DNA of 64,000 nucleotides from JAGLOK01 sp963677605 (GTDB lineage Bacteria; Bacillota; Clostridia; Christensenellales; UMGS416): positions 1 through 64,000 of the forward strand of contig CAXXDX010000003.1 in NCBI GenBank assembly GCA_963677605.2, in the 5' to 3' direction. A program made the translations under genes and the position numbers. The notes below the pieces were generated by a model, which saw only the letters and a list, made by a program, of their open reading frames with translations, was not told where the DNA came from and ran no database searches. Of the stretch, positions 9,101 to 16,079 are shown in pieces (position 1 is the stretch's first letter; each line of letters begins with the position of its first letter).

Positions 9101-10836
9101 TTCTTGAAAACTATGAATTATATGAAGTGTCCTCGATAAAAGAAGGAGATTATATCTACTTATATTCTTATAGATTAAATCCCTATAAAAAGTATTTATG
9201 GTCAGATTGGTATTTAACTCTTCCAGAGGAAGTGACTAATAATCCGCTAAAGTATGAAGTAAGAAATAAAACTCAGTATAGATATATCGATAGCTCAAGA
9301 GAAATCACATATTATGGAGCTTATAAATTTATTGGAAGTGAGAGAACTGTTGTACTAGGTTGGCAAGACGAAAGAGCAGCAACTAGCTCCAACAGAAGGG
9401 AAGAGACTCGAGAAGTATATTCATATAGGTTGCTTTCAAGTCAAGAGGATAGGGATGTAGCATCAGAAACAAATGAATCATCGAGTATTATTGTCCCTGA
9501 TATTATAGGTAAACATTCACTAGATGCATATAAACTTTTAGTTGAACAAGGGCTAGAAGTGACAGCTCATCTTGAGTGTAGCGATACTGTAGTAGAAAGG
9601 CATGTAATATCACAAAGTATAGAGCCAGGAGAGTATGGATATAATCAGGAAGATAATGAAATAGTTTTAACAATTAGTGTAGGAAAATCAATAGAGTATA
9701 ACACTGTGTCTTTTAGTACTAAACAAAGTTTTTATGGTGATGATAGGTATATGGAATTATGGGGACTAGGCATTGCAGAGGACGGGAGCGTGTATTCGGT
9801 CGGTAGTAATAAATATGGGCAGTGTGATGTAAGTGACTGGACTGATGTGATATCCGTTCATACGGGAGGCATGCATTCAGTTGGATTGAGGAGTGATTAT
9901 ACAGTTGTTGCGGCTGGGTCAAATTCATATGGACAATGTGAAGTAAGTGAATGGGAGGATATAATAGCAATTTATGCTTTTGATGAGTATACTCTTGGAT
10001 TGAAAAGTGATGGGAATATAGTATCAACTAGAGGTATTAGTGGATATAGTAAAGAAGATATTTACTGGACTGATATTGAACGATTTTCTAGTGATGGCAG
10101 AGTAGGAATAACTTATGATGGACAAGCTATTTACAGATATGGTGAAAGGTACGATCACAGTCTGTATAATAACAATATTGTAGATATTACTGGGTATACG
10201 GCTTTGCGAGAAGATGCGAGTGTTATTATGAAACACTATTTTGCTGATGAAGGAAGTGAGGATTTTACCTCTGATAATTTAAGGTTTTCTATGATTGGAG
10301 GTTGGGAGAACATTATTTGCATTCAAGAGTTATCTGATTTTTATATTGCTGGCTTAATGATTGATGGAACTGTAAATATTAGGAGTGACTTAGTAGTGCT
10401 TCGTGAAGCTGAACGATGGACAGATATTAAAGATATTCTCTCCGTTAATTATCGAAGAAATAATAAGACATCTAGCTGTTTAGTTGGTTTGGACGCTCAA
10501 GGTAAATTATTAATAGTTGATGAGTTTGGTAAGTTGAAGGAAAAAGTACATGATTGGGACAATATAAGAGAAATATACTGTAATAATAGCACTCTATACG
10601 CGATAACAGAGAATGGAGAAGTTCTAGTAGCATCGGGTTCAGAAACGCCAAATTCTTCTATCGAAAAATGGGAAGATGTTTATGAAATAACATTCAACTC
10701 TAATCAGTATTATTATGGATTAGTTATCGGTATAAAGCGTGATGGATCATTAATTATTACATGTAAAGATCCTTATTTTTATATTGATACTAGCATCAAT
10801 GAATACTTATCTAAATGGAAGGTAAGGATACCATAA
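6136..10836 (+). CDS. Giant receptor-type Ser/Thr kinase with nine PASTA repeats, WSxW modules and RCC1-like repeats
   Basis: 1566 residues, far longer than ordinary PrkC kinases (about 600-700). Zinc ribbon C5/C8/C19/C22; kinase about 46-318 (G53-G58 loop, K75, H188-R189-D190, D208-F209-G210); membrane helix about 343-363; PASTA repeats about 375-440, 443-505, 513-578, 583-648, 702-766, 769-832, 842-905, 908-975 and 1116-1183. WSEW/WSDW modules separate the groups (651-690 and 978-1100). From about 1200 to the end are RCC1/BLIP-II-like repeats with the unit G-SN-YGQC-V--W. The start is the ATG at 6136, ten bases after AGGAG; a second ATG follows at once. Residues 3-487 are encoded by DNA nearly identical to the gene at 10904; after base 7598 composition and codon choice change sharply. 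Presumed inner-membrane sensor kinase; ligand unknown. Confidence 0.88.
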   Translation: MMNRCLGCMAEKRSGEAVCPKCGYTDGTAPKEPLHIIPGTEIKNRYLIGTTLGFGGFGITYIAWDKTLKQKVAIKEYFPGDFATRMPGESRVTAFKGEMTQQYQAGLKRFMSEAQKLAKYGHVEGIVSIYDIFHENETAYIVMEYLEGQDVKSYLKDKGGKLTYDETMEIITTILKTLQIVHRDQLIHRDISPDNIFITKENKIKLLDFGAARYATTTHSKSLSVILKPGYAPEEQYRSKGIQGPWSDVYAVAATMYKMLTGMVPDEALERRVNDQLVEPAKMGVQMPANAEIALMNALVVKAEQRTGTAEAFLRELTGEETAERIIVKKEKEDKGKWPGWLKALVIASAVLMIAAPITLVLAKQFVIADHVMDITIPNVQNMSREEAKAAIEEAGMQYMEVDSEYNVFAEKDTVLSQDPKSGTMGSSDTVVEVVISAGPEYAIVPDMTYVETEQAVAELEELGFKTVVIEENSDTAPGVICAQSIAPFDSYVIGKKIVLSKSLGYENTIVGEECFVPSLVGMEIEKALELLKSNNLYLIKEYEVWNENVEAGAVLVQSPSDGFEYTTGEVVKVITSKGREKVIVPYLLNKPEIDAVFILEEMGFVVTVDRDYSETVQIGDVLYQSKEPNESVYIGQDNKITLTISEGASWSEWLDKLPEDVEANYGNYEIRTQSRNNLTEYKYRLKITSTYINEDVNDEIKSVPDLVGLSILQSFAITESSNLIYQVVNSEYNDEIFINRIVSQTPISGDLTTEIPLVEVIISSGNKYVLMPNLLYYDVSVAKLIVEGLGLEVAVETVESSYKKDIVLEQSINANDKVSLGSKITLSVSTGVSSKTSSSNNSAPNFIGMQIDDAVSSASELNINIVKIQEVWSDDIPEGQITVQSPTHNNELNSGDVIEVVVSAGKPKVLVPYVTYKSELEARDILEGLGFTIIIEKVFSDLVESGSVVEQSIEPNSVIYLSDEPSITLRISKGRRWSEWKHLVPTYVLENYELYEVSSIKEGDYIYLYSYRLNPYKKYLWSDWYLTLPEEVTNNPLKYEVRNKTQYRYIDSSREITYYGAYKFIGSERTVVLGWQDERAATSSNRREETREVYSYRLLSSQEDRDVASETNESSSIIVPDIIGKHSLDAYKLLVEQGLEVTAHLECSDTVVERHVISQSIEPGEYGYNQEDNEIVLTISVGKSIEYNTVSFSTKQSFYGDDRYMELWGLGIAEDGSVYSVGSNKYGQCDVSDWTDVISVHTGGMHSVGLRSDYTVVAAGSNSYGQCEVSEWEDIIAIYAFDEYTLGLKSDGNIVSTRGISGYSKEDIYWTDIERFSSDGRVGITYDGQAIYRYGERYDHSLYNNNIVDITGYTALREDASVIMKHYFADEGSEDFTSDNLRFSMIGGWENIICIQELSDFYIAGLMIDGTVNIRSDLVVLREAERWTDIKDILSVNYRRNNKTSSCLVGLDAQGKLLIVDEFGKLKEKVHDWDNIREIYCNNSTLYAITENGEVLVASGSETPNSSIEKWEDVYEITFNSNQYYYGLVIGIKRDGSLIITCKDPYFYIDTSINEYLSKWKVRIP
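6142..7598 (+). repeat. Copy 1 of a 1457-bp near-identical direct repeat (kinase cassette)
   Basis: Bases 6142-7598 match 10910-12366 at a constant offset of 4768 with no insertion or deletion; I count about 25 substitutions by eye, mostly silent. It covers the zinc ribbon, kinase, membrane helix and first two PASTA repeats. Similarity ends abruptly at 7598, where the frame continues into an AT-richer sequence with different codon choice. Confidence 0.93.
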
Positions 10837-10903
10837 ACAAGATGTTACCTGGATTGAGAGATTCGATATCAGGACAGATAAAGGATTAGCAAGGAGAAGG
10901 TAT

Positions 10904-13693
10904 ATGAAGAACAGGTGCCTAGGATGCATGGCAGAAAAGAGAAGCGGAGAAGCAGTATGCCCGAAGTGCGGGTATACTGACGGAACAGCACCCAAGGAGC
11001 CATTGCATATAATACCGGGAACAGAAATAAAGAACAGGTATCTGATAGGAACAACACTGGGGTTTGGCGGATTTGGAATAACATATATAGCATGGGATAA
11101 AACACTTAAACAGAAAGTAGCGATAAAGGAATACTTTCCGGGAGACTTTGCAACACGAATGCCAGGCGAATCGCGGGTAACGGCATTTAAAGGGGAAATG
11201 ACACAGCAGTACCAAGCAGGGCTAAAGAGGTTCATGAGCGAAGCGCAAAAGCTGGCGAAGTATGGACATGTAGAAGGCATAGTAAGCATATATGATATAT
11301 TCCATGAAAATGAAACAGCATATATAGTAATGGAATATCTGGAAGGGCAGGATGTAAAAAGCTATCTAAAGGACAAAGGCGGGAAGCTGACATACGATGA
11401 AACAATGGAAATCATCACGCCAATACTGAAAACACTGCAGATAGTACACAGAGATCAATTAATACACAGAGACATATCACCTGATAATATATTCATAACA
11501 AAAGAAAACAAGATAAAGCTGCTTGACTTCGGAGCAGCACGCTATGCAACAACCACGCACAGCAAAAGCCTGTCAGTAATACTTAAGCCAGGATATGCAC
11601 CGGAAGAACAGTACAGATCAAAAGGAATACAAGGGTCATGGTCTGATGTATATGCAGTAGCGGCAACAATGTATAAGATGCTGACGGGAATGGTACCGGA
11701 TGAAGCACTGGAACGCAGAGTAAATGATCAGCTAGTGGAACCGGCAAAGATGGGAGTGCAAATGCCGGCAAATGCGGAAATAGCACTTATGAATGCACTG
11801 GTAGTAAAAGCGGAACAGCGGACAGGAACAGCTGAAGCATTCTTAAGGGAACTGACAGGCGAAGACACAGCAGAGCGGATAATAGTAAAGAAAGAAAAAG
11901 AAGATAAAGGGAAATGGCCGGGATGGCTAAAGGCACTGGTAATAGCATCAGCAGTACTTATGATAGCGGCACCAATAACACTGGTGTTGGCAAAACAGTT
12001 TGTAATAGCAGACCATGTAATGGATATAACAATACCAAACGTACAGAACATGAGCCGGGAAGAAGCGAAAGCGGCAATAGAAGAAGCGGGTATGCAGTAC
12101 ATGGAAGTAGACAGTGAGTATAATGTGTTTGCAGAAAAGGACACAGTACTGTCACAAGACCCAAAAAGCGGAACTATGGGCAGCAGCGATACAGTAGTAG
12201 AAGTAGTGATAAGCGCAGGACCGGAGTATGCGATAGTACCCGATATGACTTATGTGGAAACAGAGCAGGCAGTAGCAGAGCTTGAAGAGCTTGGATTTAA
12301 AACAGTAGTGATAGAAGAGAACTCAGATACAGCGCCGGGAGTAATATGTGCACAGAGCATAGCGCCGCAGGAATCACAGGTAATAGGGCGAAAGGTTATA
12401 ATAACCAAATCACTTGGATATGAGAATGCAACATCCGGAGAAGATTGTGTAATACCTAATATATCTGGAATGGAAATGGAAGAAGCAAAGAACCTACTAA
12501 AATCAGAAGGTTTATATATAGTAAAAGAAGAAGAGGAATGGAATGAAGAGATAGAAGTGGGAGTGATATTGTCTCAAAACATCGAGCAAGATACAACTGC
12601 TAAAACTGGAGATGTGATAAAGGTTTCAGTAAGTAAGGGTAAAGAACAGGTAATAGTACCCTATGTAATAAACAAAACATCAATTGAAGCGTTTGATACT
12701 CTGGAATCACTAGGTTTTGATGTAGATATACAACTTGAGTATAGCGACACGGTGGAGCACAGAGATGTTATTAAACAAAACATAGACTCTAATGAAATAG
12801 TATATATTCATGATGATAATAATATAATTATTACAATCAGCTTAGGTGAGATGGGAAAACAAAGAAATACTATTGCGGCAGGTGATGGATATGTAGTTGG
12901 AATAACAGAAGACTTGACTTGCGTTAGTACGGGTATAAATGATTATGGTCAATGCGATGTGTATGAATGGAGAAATATAGAAACTATTTCAGTGGGTTAT
13001 TCTCATACTCTGGCAATTAACACTAGTGGTGAACTAATGGGAACAGGGCGAAATGATAGCGGGGATCTAAATATTGATGGATGGATAAACGTTATTGCTT
13101 GCTCAGCTGGAGGAGCTCATACAGTGGCACTGTTGAGCAATGGACAGTTACTAAGTACTGGGAGCATTGATAGAGGACAGCGTGATATAAGTAATTGGAT
13201 TGGGATTACTAAAATTTCAGCAGGAACTAACCTTACAGTTGGACTAAATTCTGAGGGGAAAGTGATAGTAACAAATCACTTACAATATATTCAAGGACCC
13301 AAGCTGAGTGTAATACAATATAAAAAATGGAGTAATATCGCTGATATTTCTGCTGGTAGCGATCATACTCTGGCTTTAAAGCTAGACGGTACTGTTGTAG
13401 CTGCTGGAATTAATTACTGGGGTCAATGTGAAGTTGATGAATGGGACAACATTATAGCTATTTCGGCAAAAGGTTCTTTTTCTGTAGGATTAAGAGCAGA
13501 TGGTACAGTTATTGCAGCAGGTTTTGACGGATTCGAGCATATGAAACAAGAAATTGAAGAATGGGAAGATATTATCGAAATATCTGTAGGGAGTCCTATA
13601 GTTGGACTAAAATCAAATGGGACAGTTGTTGCTGTAGGAGATAATGATTACGGGCAGTGTGATGTTAAAGGCTGGAAGCTTAGGACGCCATAA
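10904..13693 (+). CDS. Receptor-type Ser/Thr kinase with four PASTA repeats and a C-terminal RCC1-like domain
   Basis: 929 residues. The first 487 are almost the same as in the gene at 6136: zinc ribbon C5/C8/C19/C22, kinase with K75, HRD 188-190 and DFG 208-210, membrane helix about 343-363, and PASTA repeats 1-2. Two more PASTA repeats run to about 650. There is no Trp-rich module; the chain goes straight into about six RCC1/BLIP-II-like repeats (about 660-929), each with a G-N-YGQCDV--W strand and an ISAG-HT-GL turn. Such repeats form a beta-propeller used for protein or ligand binding. AAGGAG lies 7 bases before the ATG. The A-ended codon style (ATA, GTA, ACA) continues beyond the shared cassette here, unlike in the gene at 6136, which suggests this gene is the donor of the shared part. 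Confidence 0.88.
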   Translation: MKNRCLGCMAEKRSGEAVCPKCGYTDGTAPKEPLHIIPGTEIKNRYLIGTTLGFGGFGITYIAWDKTLKQKVAIKEYFPGDFATRMPGESRVTAFKGEMTQQYQAGLKRFMSEAQKLAKYGHVEGIVSIYDIFHENETAYIVMEYLEGQDVKSYLKDKGGKLTYDETMEIITPILKTLQIVHRDQLIHRDISPDNIFITKENKIKLLDFGAARYATTTHSKSLSVILKPGYAPEEQYRSKGIQGSWSDVYAVAATMYKMLTGMVPDEALERRVNDQLVEPAKMGVQMPANAEIALMNALVVKAEQRTGTAEAFLRELTGEDTAERIIVKKEKEDKGKWPGWLKALVIASAVLMIAAPITLVLAKQFVIADHVMDITIPNVQNMSREEAKAAIEEAGMQYMEVDSEYNVFAEKDTVLSQDPKSGTMGSSDTVVEVVISAGPEYAIVPDMTYVETEQAVAELEELGFKTVVIEENSDTAPGVICAQSIAPQESQVIGRKVIITKSLGYENATSGEDCVIPNISGMEMEEAKNLLKSEGLYIVKEEEEWNEEIEVGVILSQNIEQDTTAKTGDVIKVSVSKGKEQVIVPYVINKTSIEAFDTLESLGFDVDIQLEYSDTVEHRDVIKQNIDSNEIVYIHDDNNIIITISLGEMGKQRNTIAAGDGYVVGITEDLTCVSTGINDYGQCDVYEWRNIETISVGYSHTLAINTSGELMGTGRNDSGDLNIDGWINVIACSAGGAHTVALLSNGQLLSTGSIDRGQRDISNWIGITKISAGTNLTVGLNSEGKVIVTNHLQYIQGPKLSVIQYKKWSNIADISAGSDHTLALKLDGTVVAAGINYWGQCEVDEWDNIIAISAKGSFSVGLRADGTVIAAGFDGFEHMKQEIEEWEDIIEISVGSPIVGLKSNGTVVAVGDNDYGQCDVKGWKLRTP
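10910..12366 (+). repeat. Copy 2 of the 1457-bp kinase cassette repeat
   Basis: Partner of 6142-7598, offset 4768, no indels. The copies differ in protein at only a few places (for example T172 versus P172, P245 versus S245, E321 versus D321). Confidence 0.93.
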
Positions 13694-13780
13694 ATAGCGA
13701 AAGTATTATGACTTTGTATAATAGTGATAACTAAGAGAGATACTTTTAACCATAGGAGATGTGTGTAATGGAGAAATATT

Positions 13781-13867
13781 ATGGATCTTAAAAGCAAGAA
13801 AAATAACACAAAAACAGCGGGAATAATATTATTAGCTCTACCAATCAGGCTTTACTTTCACTCGTAG
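13781..13867 (+). pseudogene. Truncated 28-codon reading frame, 5' remnant of a lost gene
   Basis: A GGAG at 13770 is followed 7 bases later by ATG and a short frame reading MDLKSKKNNTKTAGIILLALP, a basic start leading into a hydrophobic segment, as at the beginning of a membrane or exported protein. It ends at 13865-13867 inside the sequence that closes the opposite-strand recombinase-like remnant. I infer that a gene following the kinase at 10904 was cut off when that element arrived. The identity of the gene cannot be recognised. Confidence 0.35.
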
Positions 13868-14280
13868 TTCAATGTTATCTTTATAGAAAATTCTCTGCCA
13901 AAATATAGCTCGATAAGCTTCTTGGTAGTCCTATGACCCTATAGGAAAAAGCTGCTTAGCTTTTTTTGATGATTTGCGCAAATCATCGATTAATACATCC
14001 AAGATTTTGTGCTCTTTATTTTATATTGTTATGTTGAATTCCAGCTGCTTCTTTTCAATTTCCAGTTCAGAAAGTTTTTCGCTTAATGCTTAAGATTCGA
14101 TTTTCATAATTACCTTGACAACATTGGCTGTCTCGGCATTTATAGTATTAAGCCTTTTTGTAATATCATTTTTATGAGAAATTGTATCAGAGTTTTGTTC
14201 TATTGTAAAAAGGGATCGAGATTTCCCAACAAGTTTGCTTTTGTACGTACAAATGCGATGCCTGCTAATGCCTGCCACGA
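13841..14280 (-). pseudogene. Decayed remnant resembling the C-terminal part of a serine recombinase
   Basis: Reading the minus strand in one frame gives a continuous protein-like sequence interrupted by stop codons: SKLVGKSRSLFTIEQNS and then ITKRLNTINAET, a coiled-coil-like ALSEKLSELEIEKKQLEF, DVLIDDLRKSSKKAKQLF, and a closing YKDNIELRVKVKPDW strand. A charged coiled coil followed by a basic beta strand near the C-terminus is the layout of large serine recombinases and related transposon proteins. A second frame reading (SWQALAGIAFVRTKANL) at 14225-14275 suggests an additional frameshift. No intact catalytic domain is present, and no terminal repeats were found. The family call is tentative. 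Confidence 0.4.
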
Positions 14281-14560
14281 TGCATTTTGCTTATCCTTTT
14301 TCAGAGGGGAGAAAGATAAAATACATGAATTTACAAATTCCGTGAGTTAAGATTGATTATAAAAAGTTTTGAATGATTTCTGAGAAAAGACTATAAGTTC
14401 TTGAGATAATAAAAGGACATATTCTAATAAAATCATATTTATGCAGTTTAAAAATTAGTATGATTTATAGCTGAGAAGTTCCATAAGTAACATGTATTTA
14501 TTGAAATACTATGTATAAAAAGAAAAATATAATTAAACCAATTAAGAAATTGTGTGTATA

Positions 14561-14595
14561 TTTGCACATTTTTACCTTAGGTAAAGATGTGCAAA
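14561..14595. promoter_or_regulatory. 35-bp near-perfect palindrome (hairpin or operator)
   Basis: Arms TTTGCACATTTTTACCT (14561-14577) and AGGTAAAGATGTGCAAA (14579-14595) pair along 17 bases with one T-G wobble and a single central base. There is no T tract after it, so it is a poor terminator. It may be an operator or an attenuator stem about 165 bases before the MFS gene. Confidence 0.45.
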
Positions 14596-14670
14596 ACATA
14601 ATCCGCATCAAGTAAAAAATACTTTTTCCAATATTACTTTTAGCCACCTATTCTACCATATAAAAGTTGA

Positions 14671-14701
14671 AATGCAGTTAGTTAAACTGCATTATTATAA
14701 T
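14671..14701 (+). promoter_or_regulatory. Inverted repeat abutting a TATAAT box, candidate regulated promoter
   Basis: AATGCAGTT-AGTTA-AACTGCATT (14671-14693) is a 9-bp inverted repeat that ends two bases before a TATAAT at 14696-14701. No good -35 box is present at 17 bases, as in activator-dependent promoters. The half-site ATGCAGTT also occurs at 14441. A similar TAAACTGCA-N4-TATAAA lies at 31069-31087, before the two-component genes. Confidence 0.4.
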
Positions 14702-14761
14702 AATCTTTTTAATACAAAGGTTACAAAAAGTGAATAAATTTTTATAAAGGTAGTTTATTTG

Positions 14762-16066
14762 ATGGAAGCCGACGCGCCTTTAACGGGCGAAACATTGAGA
14801 AATCACATTTCCAAAAAAAACTCAGTAATATTTGTTGCTGAAGGAATGCTTTTTAAGCTTGGATTAAGTTTTGTAGACGCATCATCAGTGATATCTGTGT
14901 TCATATTTCTGCTCACAGGAAGCGCTGGTATGGCAGGGCTTGTTCAGGTGGCATTTATGGCAGGACTGCCGCTTGGCAACATCATATACGGATCAAGACT
15001 CAGCAAGATTAAAAGCATACCTCATTTCATGGGAAAGCAGATTGTCTTTTCAAGGATATTCTTACTTCTTGCGGCAGCAGTACTTTTTTTAGACATATCA
15101 AATTATTCAATGGGAATAATTGTGATATCACTGTATTTCATATGCTTTTTTGTACAGGGAACTACCATGGCTCCATGGCAGGACTTATATTCACGTACAA
15201 TGGTAAACGAATATAGAAGCACTGTAATGGGCTATAGGCAATCTCTGGGAGCTTTGGTAGGAGTAGCTGCAAGTCTTATAATACAACGGATACTGGCGAG
15301 CGATTCTATTGGGTTTAAAACACAATATAGTATCATCATTTTTGTTGGAGCATTGCTGATGGCTTTGTGCGCGCTGCCTCTTTCAAGACTTAAAGAAACA
15401 GATAGGCCAAAAACAGACCAACATGACAATGAAGGAATTATGAATCTGCTAAAAAGGGCTCTGCCAATACTTAAAAAGCAAAAACATTTCAGGGGTTATC
15501 TTGAGCTTAGAATACTGGACATGATAGCTTTTACGGTTATAACATTTTTGATAATCGCATCAAAAGACATTTTGAATCTAACTGTAGCACAAGTCGGCAT
15601 TCTTGTAGTGATGAGAACACTAGGCAGGACTGCGGGCGGGTTTTTCTCCGGATGGATTTCCAAAAATGCGGGGAACAAAATACTTATTCTAATAAGAACT
15701 TCGCTTTTATTGATACTTGCCGTTTGCGGAATGTTTTTATGTCTGCACATGGGACTGCCTGTATATTTCGCTTATATTTTTTCAGTATTAGCCGGTATTG
15801 CAGACTCATCTTTTTTGGGATTTATGCTTTATATGATGTACTCAATGGAAGACAAAGCACGGCCTGACTGCATAACTCTTGACAGCCTCATACTTGTGCC
15901 GTTTTCATTCGCATCGCTTGTAATGGGACTTGTGATTGATGCATCAGGATATTTGCCGTTTTTTATTGCGGTTGGAGTTCTTTGTGTAGCAGCATTAATA
16001 TTTGCAGCTTTTAGACTTCTGCCAAAAAATGAATTTGATGCTATAAATCCTAATATAACCGAATGA
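14762..16066 (+). CDS. Major facilitator superfamily transporter
   Basis: About 434 residues, essentially all hydrophobic segments separated by short charged loops, with a central hydrophilic loop around residue 225 (KETDRPKTDQHDNEG), as in 12-helix MFS carriers. The start is the ATG at 14762; a TTG one codon earlier is equally spaced from the AAAGG at 14746, so the start is uncertain by one codon. It lies 13 bases before the sulfatase gene, with which it must be co-transcribed. I infer that it carries the substrate or product of the downstream sulfatase and glycosidase, for example a sulfated or acidic sugar, but the direction and cargo cannot be read from the sequence. No other MFS gene is nearby; the two at 52736 and 55835 are of a different type. 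Confidence 0.82.
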   Translation: MEADAPLTGETLRNHISKKNSVIFVAEGMLFKLGLSFVDASSVISVFIFLLTGSAGMAGLVQVAFMAGLPLGNIIYGSRLSKIKSIPHFMGKQIVFSRIFLLLAAAVLFLDISNYSMGIIVISLYFICFFVQGTTMAPWQDLYSRTMVNEYRSTVMGYRQSLGALVGVAASLIIQRILASDSIGFKTQYSIIIFVGALLMALCALPLSRLKETDRPKTDQHDNEGIMNLLKRALPILKKQKHFRGYLELRILDMIAFTVITFLIIASKDILNLTVAQVGILVVMRTLGRTAGGFFSGWISKNAGNKILILIRTSLLLILAVCGMFLCLHMGLPVYFAYIFSVLAGIADSSFLGFMLYMMYSMEDKARPDCITLDSLILVPFSFASLVMGLVIDASGYLPFFIAVGVLCVAALIFAAFRLLPKNEFDAINPNITE

Positions 16067-16079
16067 TGGGAGTGAAGTA

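Larger units (their letters stand above)
14281..14758. other. Gene-free AT-rich stretch upstream of the MFS-sulfatase operon
   Basis: No convincing reading frame is present. The region contains an isolated ATGCAGTT at 14441-14448, a long palindrome at 14561-14595 and an inverted repeat with an adjoining TATAAT at 14671-14701, so it is probably the control region of the operon starting at 14762. Confidence 0.5.

Noticed and set aside
9480..13680. Regularly spaced similar DNA units that might suggest a CRISPR array or tandem DNA repeat
   Set aside because: The periodicity is at protein level (PASTA and RCC1-like repeats); the DNA units are not identical, and there are no repeat-spacer pairs.
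14240..14253. 14-bp palindrome TTTGTACGTACAAA
   Set aside because: It lies within the decayed coding remnant with no promoter next to it; probably chance.
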